A stretch of 64,000 bases of DNA from CAWATZ01 sp963784995 (GCA_963784995.1 CAWATZ010000001.1:310001-374000); one strand, 5' to 3'. Shown: positions 33,979 through 44,600, counted from the first letter of the stretch. Made by a program: numbers and translations. Notes: generated from the sequence alone by a model not told the origin.

Positions 33979-35652
33979 ATGAAACCCCTGAACGAAGAAT
34001 CCCGGAAATCGCTGTCCCTGGAGGCGGAAGAGCGCATTGATGCCGTCTGCCGGGGGTTTGAGCAGCTATGCAAGGCCGGGAGGATCCCTCCGGTCGAGGA
34101 CTTCCTCAAGGAAGTCGAGAGCAGCGAGCGGGAAGCCCTGAAACGCGAGTTGCTCCGGCTGCAAGCGGATTACAGTCGCGGCCAGGAGGAGCCGCCGACC
34201 ATCGGCACGGGCGAGTCCGTTCCTGTCGTTCCCGCGCCGCAACTCGGTCCAGGTCCGATGGAGCTGACGCTCACGGTCGTCGAGGGGCCCTACTGCGGCC
34301 AGAGCTTCACCTTCCAGCGTCCGGACCGGTTCCTCGTCGGCCGGTCGCCCAAGGCGCATTTCCGCTTGCGGCCGGAGGGGCGAAAGGACCTGCGTGTTTC
34401 CCGGCTGCATTTTCTGATCGAGGTCAATCCGCCTCTGTGCCGGCTGCACGACATGGGCAGCCGCAACAAGACCTACGTCAATGGCCAGCCCGTCGCCAGC
34501 TGCGACCTGGCGCACGGCGACGAGATCCGCGTCGGTCACACGACCCTCCGCGTGGCCATCAGCGAGGGTGCAACGCTCCGGTATGCCATCCCCTGGCGGG
34601 AGGGCACAGCTCCCGAGCCCAAGCGCAGGCCGGCCCTCCAGCCCTGGCTGGCCGTGCAGCCACGGGAGCGCACGCAGGCGTGCGAAGCCGCTCCTGCCGT
34701 GGTGCTGCCTCCGTCGCCTCCTCCACTCCCTTCCGAAGGGGCCTGCCCGTGCTGTGGCCGGGCCCCGGCCGAACCGGGAAGTCCAATCTGCGCGGGCTGC
34801 CGGCAATCGGCGCTGGGACAACCCCAGCCAGTGCCCGGCTACTTGCAGCTGCTGCTGCTCGGCCAGGGCGGCATGGGAGTGGTGTCGCTGGCGCTGCGGC
34901 TGCGGGATCAACTGCTGGTAGCGCTCAAGACCATTCAGCCGAAGGGCGTGTCCCGGCCCGGAGAGATCGAGCGCTTTCTGCGCGAAGCGGCCATCCTGCG
35001 CGAGCTGAACCATCGCCGCATTGTCGGCTTCCACGAGATGGGCGAGGCCTGCGGGCTGATCTGGTTTGCGATGGATTACGTTGCCGGCACCGACGCCGCC
35101 CGGCTGCTGAAAGAGCGCGGGCCGCTGCCGATCAAGCCAGCCCTGCGCATTGCCATCCAGCTGCTGCAGGCCCTTAACTGCACCCACAAGCAGAAGTTCG
35201 TGCATCGCGACGTCAAACCGGCCAACGTCCTGCTGGAGACGCGCGAGGGCCGGCTGAGCGTCAAGGTCGCGGACTTCGGGCTTGGGCGGATCTACCAGGC
35301 GTCGCAGCTGAGCGGTGTGACGCTGCACAACGAGATCGGCGGCACGCTGGAGTTCATGCCGCCCGAGCAGATCACCCACTTCCGCGACGTGCTGCCCGCC
35401 GCCGACCAGTTCTCGGCGGCCGCCACCCTCTATACCTTGCTGACCGGCAAGTTCATCCGCGACCTGTCGGGGCCGCTGTCCCGAAAGGTCGATCAGGTAC
35501 TGAGCAAGCCGCCGGTGCCCATCCGCGAGCGCCAGCCAAAGCTGCCCCGCGAACTGGCCGACGTGATCCACCGCGCCCTGGACCTGGAACCGGGCCGCCG
35601 TTACCCCAGCGTCGCCGATTTCAGCCGGGCCCTGCTGCCGTTTGCCGGGTGA
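33979..35652 (+). CDS. FHA-domain Ser/Thr protein kinase
   Basis: This 557-residue protein has a helical N-terminal region, then an FHA domain at about 96-195 ('RFLVGRSPKAHFRLRP', 'VSRLHFLIE', 'DMGSRNKTYVNGQPV') that binds phosphothreonine. Next come a four-Cys ribbon ('CPCCGRAP...ICAGC', about 255-280) and a Hanks-type kinase domain from about 290. The kinase has a Gly-loop 'LGQGGMGVVSLAL', Lys in 'LLVALKTI', 'VHRDVKPANVLLE' and 'VADFGLG'. No membrane segment is obvious, so it is probably cytoplasmic. GGAG lies eight bases before the ATG at 33979; an ATG at 33952 is also possible. Confidence 0.85.
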   Translation: MKPLNEESRKSLSLEAEERIDAVCRGFEQLCKAGRIPPVEDFLKEVESSEREALKRELLRLQADYSRGQEEPPTIGTGESVPVVPAPQLGPGPMELTLTVVEGPYCGQSFTFQRPDRFLVGRSPKAHFRLRPEGRKDLRVSRLHFLIEVNPPLCRLHDMGSRNKTYVNGQPVASCDLAHGDEIRVGHTTLRVAISEGATLRYAIPWREGTAPEPKRRPALQPWLAVQPRERTQACEAAPAVVLPPSPPPLPSEGACPCCGRAPAEPGSPICAGCRQSALGQPQPVPGYLQLLLLGQGGMGVVSLALRLRDQLLVALKTIQPKGVSRPGEIERFLREAAILRELNHRRIVGFHEMGEACGLIWFAMDYVAGTDAARLLKERGPLPIKPALRIAIQLLQALNCTHKQKFVHRDVKPANVLLETREGRLSVKVADFGLGRIYQASQLSGVTLHNEIGGTLEFMPPEQITHFRDVLPAADQFSAAATLYTLLTGKFIRDLSGPLSRKVDQVLSKPPVPIRERQPKLPRELADVIHRALDLEPGRRYPSVADFSRALLPFAG

Positions 35653-35657
35653 GCAGG

Positions 35658-38600
35658 TTACTTTCCCGGCTTCGCGGCTTGCCAGCGAATCACTCCCTCA
35701 GCGGTAGCCGCGGCCAGGTGCTGGCCGTCCGGGCTGAAGGCGATCGAGTAGCGCAGACCCGGTCCTCCCGGGCAGGGCGAGAACCTCCCGTCCAGAAGCC
35801 GGCTCCCACAGGCGCACCGTCTTGTCCCGTCCCGTGCTGGCCAGCCTCTGGCCGTCCGGGCTGAAGGCCAGGCCCAGGGTGCCGTTGCCGTGGCCCGCCA
35901 GGGAGCGAATGAGCTGTCCGCTCTTGACCTCCCAGAGGTGGATGGGCCCCCGATCACTGCAGCCGGCCAGCCACTGCCCATTCGGACTGAAGGCCAGGCC
36001 GTTGACTCTGCCGTCTCCAGGAAGGCGCAGGGTATTCACTTTCTCGCCGCTGGCCGGGTCCCACAGGACCACGTTACCCTTCTCGTCTCCGCTGGCCAGG
36101 AGCCGGCCATCCGGAGGACTGAACACGACCACCTGGACCGGCTCGGCCACCTGCAAGCGGTGCCGGACCTGGTTGGCCGGGGTCCAGATCAGGATTGTCC
36201 CTTCGCTGCCTGCCGAGGCCAGCAAGCCGTCGGGACTGAAGGCCAGGCGGTTGACGTCGCCCTTGTGGTTCGTTGCCAGAGTCACGACCTTGCCCTCGAT
36301 GGGCTTGTCCAGGCGGGAGATGGTAGCGCCGCGACCGGCCCAGGCCAGCTGACCTTTCTGGTTGCAGGCCACCGTCCAGACCGAATCTTCCTGAATCGGG
36401 GAATGGTCAACGAGCTGGCCACTGGCCACGTCCCAGAGCCGGAACTGGCCTCCTTCCAGCTTGTTGACCCCGGCCCGGCCGACGCTGCTGCCGGTCAGCA
36501 GCCGATCCCCCTTCGGCGACCAGGCCACGGAATGAACGAACTCCGGATAGGAGTCCAGTTTCTGGGGCCGATCCGACCCCGTGGCGTTTTTCCCCGAGTG
36601 AAAGTTCCACTCCAGCGACTGACCCGAACCCAGCACACGCAACAGCAGCGTGTCAGGGGAGTCCAGCCAGGCCAGGTACGCCTCGTCCTGGCTCAGGGCC
36701 GCGCCCCCCAGCGAGCGGACCGTGGTCCGTTCCAGCGGGCCAACGTCCTTCTTGATTTCCCAGACCTTGGCAATCCCCTCCTCGTCCAGAGACAGCACCA
36801 GGTTCCTGCGCAAGACCAGATCGCAAACGTCCCGCAGGTGGCCGCGAAAAGGCCAGAGCAACTGCCGGGTCTTGCCATCGTGGACATTCATGGGGCCGCC
36901 GACCTTGGCCAGCACCAGGTACTGGCCCAGCGGATGAAAGTTGGCGGCTGTGAAGTTCTCGAAGGGGTTGATCTGGTTGGCGCCGGTGTCCGTCGCCCAG
37001 TAGCGCAGCCGGGTGTCGGCACTGGCAGTGAGCAGGTTGTTGCCCGTCGGATCAAACGCCAGCCAGGTGATCGGAGCCGAGTGGGCGTTCTTGAATTGCT
37101 GGGCCTCCCGCCGCCCTTCAAGAGCAATGAGATTGACCGAGCGATCGCTGCCCGCAGACGCCAGTACGGGGTAGGCCGGGTCCGGGCTGAAGGCAAGCAT
37201 TTGCACCCGGCCGACGTGCCGGCGTTCCTGAAACGCGATGGGCGGCTCCGCCGGCGGGTTGGCGGTCCCCAGTTTCCAGACCAGGATGGTCCCTGCCGCC
37301 GTGCCGACGCCGAGATAGTCGCCTCGTGCCGAAAAGGCCAGGCACGTCACCGTCTCGGGAACCTTGAGGACGACCAGGTCTTGCTTGGTGGGATTGTTGG
37401 CAATCCGCCGGCGCAGGATCACCCGGTTGTCGGAGCTGGCCCAGGCCAGCCACTTGCCCTCCGGCGGACGGAACGCCAGGGCATGCACTTCCTGGACGCG
37501 ACGACGCTCGCGCTGGGCCTCGTAAGCCAGGTGCTGCCATTCCCAGCCGCGCGGGACGTCTTTGGGATCGGGACAGTTCGCGAGCAGTTCGAGCGCTCGC
37601 GACTGCTGGCCGTCGCGCAACTCCCGCTCAGCCAGCCGGATTTGCTGAAAATAGCGATCACGATTGGCCTCGTGGAGGGCTTTCTGCACAGCGGCGCGGG
37701 CCTTCTCCGTCTCCTGGAGCAACACTTCTATCTTGGCGAGAGCTTCCTTGGCATCTCCTTCGGCCTTGCGGGCTCGTTCGCTCTCCCGGACCACATCACC
37801 GCGTGCGTCTTTCTCCAGCTTGGTCAGTTCGTTCGCCGCCTCTTCGGCCCGGGAAGCCTCCTGGGCGTGACGTTTGGCCTTTTCTTCCGACGCCTCGGCG
37901 CCCTTGCGGAGTTCGTACTCATTGTGGGCCTGCCGGGCCGAGGTGATCCCGAAGACCACTCCCAGCACCGCCACCGCCAGCACCGCCACCGTCGCCAGGG
38001 CCGTGGTCCATGCCAGGGCCGGCTCCCGCCGGGACCAGCGGACCAGACGTTCCCCCAGCGGCAACGGTCGGACCGAAACCGCCTCTCCCCTCAGCCAGCG
38101 GCGCAGGTCCTCGGCGAATTCCCGGCATCCCGGATAGCGATCCTCCGACTTCTTGGCCAGCGTCTTGAGACAGATCGCTTCCAGGTCCTCCGGGACATCC
38201 TGCCGGCGCTGCCGGGGTGGAAGGGCGCCTCGTTGCGGATCGGGTAGATCACGTTGGGCCAGGGAATCCCGGCGAACGGCGTTTGGCCGCAGAGCAATTC
38301 GTAGAGCGTCACTCCCAGGCTGTACTGGTCGGCGGCAGGACCGGCCTGGCTACTGTCCTCGGTCTGCTCGGGCGACATGTACGCGGGTGTGCCCATGATG
38401 GCCCCCGCCCGGGTCTGGCGGCCATCGGCACCGGGCTCGGTTTGGACGTCCTCGTCGCTCTCAGCCAGGGACTCGTGCCGCCGGGCCAGGCCGAAATCGA
38501 TCAGGTGCGGCTCGCCCCGGCTGTCGAGCATCACGTTCTCGGGCTTGATGTCGCGGTGGACGATGTCCTGTTCGTGGGCGTAGGCCAGGGCCTCCGCCAG

Positions 38601-39344
38601 CGCCGGACGATCTCGACCGCCCGGCGAACAGTCAGCTGGCCCGTGCCAAGAGCATGAGCCAACGAATGGCCCTTGATGAAAGCTGAGGCGATGTAACAGT
38701 TGTCGCCCTCCTCGCCGGCGTCATAAACGGGCACGATGTTCGGATGCCGCAGCCGGGCGGCCGCCTGGGCATCGCCCAGGAAACGCTTGCGTCGGGTCGG
38801 GGTGGTCAGCGTTCCCTTGCGGGGAACCTTGACGGCCACCTCGCGTTCCAGGTGGGGATCGTACGAGCGGTAAACCGTTCCGAAGCCGCCCTCGCCAACG
38901 ATCTCCCGGATGACAAATCGGCCGATCCTCTGACCCGGCCCGGTCTGTTGCGGAGCCGGCGGATTGGCCGGCGCTGGCGGAGTGCAAAGTGCGGGCGACT
39001 CTCCGGTGTCTTGCAGCCCACCGGCGTCCTGCGTCGGCTGAGCCGGGGAAGGACGAGGAGCGGGCGCATCTTCTGCAGAGGGGACAGGCATCGGCGGCAG
39101 ACAGGCCCGGCCTTCCTCTTCCGTCCGGGCCTCCTGCCACCACGGCTCGCTGCGCTTGCGGTCGGGGGCACTGCCTGGACTGGGACGGGTGCCGTCTTCA
39201 GATACTGAATCCAGATGGAGGTGTGTTGACCGGCGTCACCGTGAAGATTTTGGTGCAATGAGGGCACCTCGCACTCTGGCCCTGAGCCGCTTCGGGGACG
39301 CGGGCGACGCCCTGGCAGAAGGGACACTGGGTCTGGAGAAACAT
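35658..39344 (-). pseudogene. Ser/Thr kinase with membrane helix and WD40 repeats, about four frameshifts
   Basis: The full span would encode about 1230 residues. It opens with a zinc ribbon ('CPFCQGVAR...CPHC'), then a kinase ('GRFVIREIVGEGGFGTVYRS', 'DIKPENVMLDSRGEP', 'IDFGLARRHES', 'GTPAYMSPEQT'). A membrane helix ('TTALATVAVLAVAVLGVVF') and a coiled coil follow, then a WD40 propeller ('LAFSPDG' units) to the end at 35658. The frame must shift near 39200, 38602, 38220 and 35768 to keep the family sequence. Each is a one-base change with little or no loss of conserved residues, so read error is likely, although decay cannot be excluded. It is convergent with the FHA kinase, with a five-base gap. 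Confidence 0.8.
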
Positions 39345-39504
39345 CGTCGATTCCCTTGCTGGGGTGGGCTGAACCGGAAACAACGTCTCCCATTGATGGA
39401 CCCCATTGTCCAAAGGCCTGGGACGCGGCCCTTGCAAAGCCAGTCGGTATCTGAGTGCTTTATCCACCTTTCCGGGTCGGCCGTCAACAAAAAAAGGCTG
39501 CGCC

Positions 39505-39575
39505 GATGACGGGCTCATTCCGCGTGGCAACGACGTGAAGCTGGAGTTGAAGACCGTGGTGCCGTGCCACGTGGC
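39505..39575 (+). pseudogene. relic of a DUF1559-associated lipoprotein C-terminus
   Basis: The plus-strand frame reads 'DDGLIPRGNDVKLELKTVVP'. The second half matches the end of the 33494-33949 lipoprotein ('DDGDVKLELKTGAP'), while 'GLIPRGN' matches a segment of the neighbouring DUF1559 protein. The piece has no start and no extension, so it seems to be the fused remains of a deleted second DUF1559/lipoprotein pair. It sits between the broken kinase and the anti-sigma gene. Confidence 0.45.
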
Positions 39576-39635
39576 CGAGACGGCCGTGCCACGCGGAGGA
39601 GTTGCCGCAGGATTCACCCGCGGAGGAAGGGACTC

Positions 39636-40398
39636 TCAGAGCAATTGGCGGATCTGATCTTCACTTTCGCGGGCCGCGGTGGCGATCTCGCGCAGGGAGA
39701 CGGCGGTGTCTTCCACCTCCCGGGCCGCCAGGCGTTGCGCCGCGCTCTCGACCTGTTGCAGGTCCTCGGCCACGGCGCGCAGCATCGGCCGGTCCCTGGC
39801 GGGCAGCGCGGGCCTCTTTCACCAGGTCCTCGCGGACCACCTCGCGGTAGAAGCGGGCCACGACGCGCAGCTCCTCCGGATTGGACTTGCCGGCCAGTTG
39901 CTGGGCTTCCCGGTGCAGCCCCCTGGCGAGGTCGGCCAGCACCTCGACACGCTCCCACGGCGTCCGGGCCTGGGCCAGGCGCTGATTGCGGTCCAGCTGC
40001 CGGACCACCAGCGGATCGGCCGTTAGGGTTCTGCCGTCGTGGTGCGGCCAGAGCCACCAGCCCAGGGCGAACAGGAGCAGCGACGCCGCCAGGGCCAGGG
40101 ACAGGGCCAGCTTGAGCAGGCCGCGTTCCTTGGCCGGGCGGTAGCCGGTCAGCCACAGTTCCGCGGCCGAGACGGTCGGCTCGGGCAGGACGTTGCCCTG
40201 GCGGACCTGCTGCAGGAAACTGTCGCGGCGGGTCGAAGCCGGCACGGGCAGGAGCGGGATTTGCTGTTCCACGGCCAGCAGGCGGCGCTGCAAGCTCCGG
40301 CAGGCGGCACACTCGGCCAGGTGAGCGCGAACCTCCACGGCCGGCTGGGCCGGCTGATCGCTCATCAACAGCAATTGCTGAATGGTCGGACAGTTCAT
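39636..40398 (-). CDS. putative anti-sigma factor, zf-HC2-like (one frameshift)
   Basis: This is a membrane protein of about 253 residues once repaired. The N-terminus 'MNCPTIQQLLLM' and 'VEVRAHLAECAACRSLQ' give the H-x3-C-x2-C zinc motif of anti-sigma domains (zf-HC2), and a membrane helix 'LLKLALSLALAASLLLFALG' follows. The helical C-terminus continues after a one-base shift near 39805 as 'AVAEDLQQVESAAQRL', ending at 39636. Its ATG overlaps the stop of the sigma gene (ATGA), the standard sigma/anti-sigma arrangement. It would bind and inhibit the ECF sigma factor at the membrane. Confidence 0.8.
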
Positions 40399-41006
40399 GG
40401 CTCCACACCTTGCGGCTTCAGCGCCTGCAGAAGTTTTTGCCGGGCCTTGAAACAGCGCCAGCGGGCCGTTTCCTCCGTCAGATCCAGGATCTCGGCAATC
40501 TGGCGAAAGGACAATCCCTCTTCGATTCGCAGCAGCAACGCGGCTCGCAGGTCCGGCGGCACGCGCTCGATGGCCTGGGCCAGCTCCCGCAGCGCTTCCC
40601 GGCTGACCGCCTCGTCCACCGGGCCGAAGGCCCGGTCGGCCAGCTCCTCGGAGAGAGGCTCGCGCTGCCGCCCCCGACCCCGGTAGTGGTTGGCGTAATT
40701 GTTGTGGCCGATCCGGAACAACCAGGCGGCAAAGTTGGTTCCCGGCTTGAACCGCTGCAGGTGGGCCAGGGCCTTGAGGAACGTGTCTTGCGTCAGGTCC
40801 TCGGCCACGTGGCCGTCGTGCGTCAGGTGGTACAGCCAGCGATAAAGCCGATCCCAGTAGCGCTCGACCAGGGCCGCCTGGGCGGTGCGGTCCCCCGCCT
40901 GGGCCAACTGGATCAGGTCCGGCTCATCAGTATCAGTCCCGGCCAGCCAGGAAGGAAGCGCCACGGGTTCGCCCAGCTCCATCGATTTCGGTTCCACGAG
41001 CCTCAC
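40395..41006 (-). CDS. ECF (sigma-70 family) RNA polymerase sigma factor
   Basis: This 203-residue protein has region 2 ('AALVERYWDRLYRWLYHLTH', 'DLTQDTFLKALAHL', 'NFAAWLFRIGHNNYANHYR') and region 4 ('AIERVPPDLRAALLLRIEEG', 'LSFRQIAEILDLTEETA'), with the usual short linker. It directs RNA polymerase to specific promoters and is probably held inactive by the overlapping anti-sigma gene. The start is GTG at 41006 with a weak ribosome-binding site; an in-frame ATG at 40982 is an alternative. It is upstream of and divergent from the DUF1800 gene. Confidence 0.92.
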   Translation of the reverse strand: MRLVEPKSMELGEPVALPSWLAGTDTDEPDLIQLAQAGDRTAQAALVERYWDRLYRWLYHLTHDGHVAEDLTQDTFLKALAHLQRFKPGTNFAAWLFRIGHNNYANHYRGRGRQREPLSEELADRAFGPVDEAVSREALRELAQAIERVPPDLRAALLLRIEEGLSFRQIAEILDLTEETARWRCFKARQKLLQALKPQGVEP

Positions 41007-41332
41007 TCACGCGCTCGCTCCTTCGATCCTACCGTGCGCTGGTTGTTGCCGCCAGCGTTTCTTGGTCCCAGGTGCCGTGCTGGCCTTCCCGAAAGGATAA
41101 CACGCCCCGGGCCGGGACGTTGGCGCGGCGGACAAGTTTCCCGCTTCGCGTCCTTCCTGGCCGGTTCCCTGGGCGCTGCCGGCTTTGAAATTCCCTTGCA
41201 ATCCCCGCCGGACCGTTCACAATGATGGGTACGGCCTCTCCACGGATCGGGAACCAGGAGCCGGCCTGTTGCGCTGCCCGGGCTTGTTCGTCTAGTGATT
41301 GTGCGAGTCTCTTGCGCAAAGGATGCCTCACC

Positions 41333-42754
41333 ATGTCCTCTTCCGCGCTGCCTCCATTGAATGAGCTGGACCCCGTCAAGGAGTGGCAACCCTGGCGGCC
41401 CAGCGACAAAGATCCCTGGAACCTCCGCTGGGCCGGGCATCTGTATCGCCGGGCCGGCTTCGGCGCCTCCAACGCTCGGCTGCGCGAGGCCGTCGGCCAG
41501 GGGTTCGAGGCCACCCTCGACCGCCTCATGCAGGGCCCCCCGGCCGGGGCCGGGCGCGAGCAGGAACATGCCCGCATCAGCGACAACCTGCTCAACGCCA
41601 ACAACCCCTTCGACATCCGCGGCTGGTGGCTGGAGCGCATGCTCAACGGCCCGCACCCGCTGCGCGAGAAAATGACGCTGTTCTGGCACAACCACTTTGC
41701 CACCAGCATCATCAAGGTGCAGAGCAACGCCCTGATGCACCTGCAGAACGAGCTGATCCGCAAGCACGCCCTGGGTAAGTTCCACCCGTTCCTGCTGGAG
41801 ATGAGCAAGGACCCGGCCATGCTGATCTGGCTGGACTCCAACAGCAACGTGGCCGGTAAGCCCAACGAGAACTATGCCCGCGAGATCATGGAGCTGTTCA
41901 GCCTCGGCGTCGGCAACTACGCCGAGAAGGACATCCGCGAGGCCGCCCGCGCCTTCACCGGCTGGCACACCGGCGGCAACCAGTTCACCTTCCGGGCCGA
42001 CCTGCACGACAATGGGGAAAAGACCGTCCTCAAGCAGACCGGCACGTGGAACGGCGACGACGTTGTGCGCATCGTCCTGGAACAGAAGGCTGCCCCGCGC
42101 TTCCTGGTCCGCAAGCTGTACAACTTCTTCGTCAGTGAGATGGTCGATCCGCCCGACGCCCTGCTGCAGCCCCTGGCCGACGCCTTCCGCAAGAGCGATT
42201 ACGACGTCGCGTTGCTGATGCGGACCATGCTCGGTTCGCGCCACTTCTTCTCCGCGCACGGCTATCGGCAGCGGATCAAGTGCCCGGTGGAGTTCGTCCT
42301 GGACGCCGTGCATTCCATCGGCATGGGCTGGGTGACGGCCCGGGCCCTGGTCAACCGGCTGCGAGCCATGGGCCAGGAGCTGTTCGCGCCGCCCAACGTC
42401 AAGGGCTGGCCCGGCGGCAAGTCCTGGCTGAACACGGCCACGCTGCTGGCCCGGCACAACTTCGCCCAGGCCCTGGCGCTGGGGCTGACCGAGCTGAACC
42501 GCGAAGATCCCGTGCCGGACATTTACGTCGCCGTCGATCCGGTGACGCCGATCCGCCGGCAGGGGATGACCGACCCGGAGAAGATTGTGGAGTACTTCGC
42601 CGACGCCCTGGTGCAGGGCGACGTCCGCGAAGGAGTCCGCAAACGCCTCGTTGCCTTCGTGAAAGAAGCGGACCCGCAGGGCGACGCCCGCGACCAGCGC
42701 ATCCGCGAAATGATCCACGCCATCATGACGACCTCGGAGTACCAGTTATGCTGA
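41333..42754 (+). CDS. DUF1800 family protein
   Basis: This 473-residue protein contains 'HLYRRAGFGASNARLREAV', 'REKMTLFWHNHFATS', 'NENYAREIMELFSLGVGNY' and 'PPNVKGWPGGKSWLNT', all hallmarks of DUF1800. It has no clear signal peptide. DUF1800 proteins are nearly always paired with a DUF1501 gene, as here, and are abundant in planctomycetes; their biochemical role is unknown. The ATG at 41333 follows AAAGG. The stop overlaps the next start by seven bases (42748-42754), so the two are translated together. Confidence 0.92.
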   Translation: MSSSALPPLNELDPVKEWQPWRPSDKDPWNLRWAGHLYRRAGFGASNARLREAVGQGFEATLDRLMQGPPAGAGREQEHARISDNLLNANNPFDIRGWWLERMLNGPHPLREKMTLFWHNHFATSIIKVQSNALMHLQNELIRKHALGKFHPFLLEMSKDPAMLIWLDSNSNVAGKPNENYAREIMELFSLGVGNYAEKDIREAARAFTGWHTGGNQFTFRADLHDNGEKTVLKQTGTWNGDDVVRIVLEQKAAPRFLVRKLYNFFVSEMVDPPDALLQPLADAFRKSDYDVALLMRTMLGSRHFFSAHGYRQRIKCPVEFVLDAVHSIGMGWVTARALVNRLRAMGQELFAPPNVKGWPGGKSWLNTATLLARHNFAQALALGLTELNREDPVPDIYVAVDPVTPIRRQGMTDPEKIVEYFADALVQGDVREGVRKRLVAFVKEADPQGDARDQRIREMIHAIMTTSEYQLC

Positions 42755-43986
42755 CCCGCCGCCAGGTTCTGACCCGGACGCTCAAGGCCTCGTCGCTGTT
42801 CGCCCTGGCACCGATCGTGCCCGGGTTCGTGTTCAACACCGCTCGCGCCGCCGAGAACGGCAAGGACACCATCCTTGTGATCATTGAAATGACCGGCGGC
42901 AACGACGGGCTCAACATGGTCATTCCCTACGCGGATGACCTGTACCAGAAGGCCCGCAACACCTTGCGCCTGACCAAGCAGCAGGTCATCAAGGTCGATG
43001 ACCACATCGGCCTCAACCCGTCGATGCGCAGCTTCGATCAGCTGCTGCAACGGAAGCAGCTGGCCGTGGTGCAGGGAGTCGGCTACCCCAATCCGGACCG
43101 CTCGCACTTCGAGTCGATGGACAAGTGGCAGTCGGCCGAGGTGGGCCGGAAGCTGTCGGGCACCGGCTGGCTGGCCCGCAGCGCCTCGGACCTGCAGGAC
43201 GCTCGCGGCAGCGTGCCGGTCATGCAGATCGGTCCGGAGAAGCTGCCGCTCGCCCTGGCCGGAGCGCCGTCGGGGGTTTTCACGGTCAACAACCTGCAGC
43301 CGTTCAAGCTCAACATGGGCCCCGGCACCGAGCAGCAGCACAAGGCACGCAAGGCGCTGATGCTTGACCTGGCCAAGGAGGAAGGGGCCAAGGACACCCT
43401 GTTCCAGTTCGTCCAGCGCCGGCAGTTACAGACCTACGCCAACCTCGGCCTGCTTCAGGACGTGCTGAAGAACTTCGCTCCCGATGGCCGGTTCCCCCAG
43501 ACGCCCCTGGGTCAGAAGATGGAGATGGCCGCCCGGCTGATCGAGAGGGGCTTCGGCACCCGTGTCTTCTACGTGGCCATCGACGGCTTTGACACGCACT
43601 CCGGCCAGGCCCAGCCGCACGCCCAGCTGCTGCAGCAGATCGCCGACTCCGTGACGCTGTTCTTCAACAGCCTGCAGGCCGGCGGCCACGACAAGCGCGT
43701 GCTGGTGATGACCTTCTCGGAGTTCGGCCGGCGCGTGCAGGAGAACGGCAGCGGCGGCACCGACCACGGGGCCGGCTCGTGCCTGTTCGTGGCCGGGCCG
43801 GGCGTCAAGGGCGGCCCGGTGGGCAAGCACCCCAGCCTGAGCGATCTCGACGCCGGCGACCTGAAGCATCACACCGACTTCCGCCAGGTGTACGCCACCC
43901 TGCTCGACAAGTGGCTGGGCTGCAACAGCTTCGGCATCCTCGGCGGCAAGTACGAACACATCGACCTGCTCAAGCCACGCACGTAG
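42748..43986 (+). CDS. DUF1501 family protein, Tat-type export signal
   Basis: This 412-residue protein starts 'MLTRRQVLTRTLKASSLFAL', a twin-arginine-like signal followed by a hydrophobic core and 'ARAAE'. The mature part has 'ILVIIEMTGGNDGLNMVIPY', 'GVGYPNPDRSHFESMDKWQS', 'YVAIDGFDTHSGQ' and 'VMTFSEFGRRVQENGSGGTD', which define DUF1501, an alkaline-phosphatase/sulfatase-fold relative. It partners the DUF1800 protein. The substrate is unknown. The frame is intact. Confidence 0.93.
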   Translation: MLTRRQVLTRTLKASSLFALAPIVPGFVFNTARAAENGKDTILVIIEMTGGNDGLNMVIPYADDLYQKARNTLRLTKQQVIKVDDHIGLNPSMRSFDQLLQRKQLAVVQGVGYPNPDRSHFESMDKWQSAEVGRKLSGTGWLARSASDLQDARGSVPVMQIGPEKLPLALAGAPSGVFTVNNLQPFKLNMGPGTEQQHKARKALMLDLAKEEGAKDTLFQFVQRRQLQTYANLGLLQDVLKNFAPDGRFPQTPLGQKMEMAARLIERGFGTRVFYVAIDGFDTHSGQAQPHAQLLQQIADSVTLFFNSLQAGGHDKRVLVMTFSEFGRRVQENGSGGTDHGAGSCLFVAGPGVKGGPVGKHPSLSDLDAGDLKHHTDFRQVYATLLDKWLGCNSFGILGGKYEHIDLLKPRT

Positions 43987-44062
43987 GATGCGCGGAGGCA
44001 ATGCTGTTAGCCACCCTTCGCAGAAGGGTGTTCGGCCGAATGTGAGCGAGCGGACAAACGGA

Positions 44063-44121
44063 CACAAGCCCGAGGCGTCAGCGAGGGAAAACCTTATCCC
44101 TCGCTGGCACCTCGGCTTGTG
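44063..44121. repeat. palindrome (CACAAGCCCGAGGCGTCAGCG) after DUF1501
   Basis: Imperfect 25-bp arms surround an AAAACCTTA loop, about 75 bp after the DUF1501 stop. It contains the GCGTCAGCGAGGGA motif of this repeat family, also present at 63382-63539, and may terminate the DUF1800-DUF1501 transcript. Confidence 0.65.
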
Positions 44122-44182
44122 CGGAGAATAACCCCACGCTTTTGTCCGCTTGTTCTATGGAATCTCGAACACGTTTTTCAGA

Positions 44183-44387
44183 TCATGGCTTCTTCCGGAT
44201 GAGGTCGTCATCGGCCTGATCGTCCCAGACACGCCCCGGCTGTCCGCCGACGATGCTGCAGGTGAGATCGGAGACGTCCTTCCGGATCAGGACAAATACC
44301 TCCTGCGTCGCCAGGATTCACCAGCTGCAGCGGCCTGGGCTTCTGCGTTTCCAGGGCCTGGACTTGCTCCGCGGTGAGTTCGATCAT
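44183..44387 (-). pseudogene. small antitoxin-like protein (one frameshift)
   Basis: The start 'MIELTAEQVQALETQKPRPL' runs in one frame, and 'ATQEVFVLIRKDVSDLTCSI' to 'QADDDLIRKKP' continues in another, joined near 44312 by a single indel. The product of about 67 residues resembles short planctomycete proteins in which a 'VNP.T.E.FVLI' strand is followed by an acidic C-terminus, a layout typical of antitoxins. The GGAGAATC leader precedes the ATG. No toxin is adjacent on the same strand. The antitoxin role is inference from size and composition. Confidence 0.45.
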
Positions 44388-44600
44388 GGGGGATTCTCCT
44401 TTCGACGTCATCCTACGGCGATCAGGGCAAGCGAGACAAGATCAGCGTCTCCCGCGTCTCTCCCGCGTGTTCGCGGAACACCTTCCGTCAGAGACATTCG
44501 CCAGGCGCAGCATTTCACGAATTCCGCGGCCCCGCAAGCGACCATGTCTTCTCCTCTTTCGATGCGATGGGTAAGATGTAACAAAGCAAAGGAGGCCGCC

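Noticed and set aside
35890..38247. A 785-residue plus-strand frame opposite the kinase-WD40 gene
   Set aside because: It mirrors the WD40 coding strand, which shows repeat motifs; the plus-strand product has no start site or domain.
41003..42718. A 571-residue minus-strand frame opposite DUF1800
   Set aside because: DUF1800 is unmistakable on the plus strand; the reverse frame is a GC-rich shadow.
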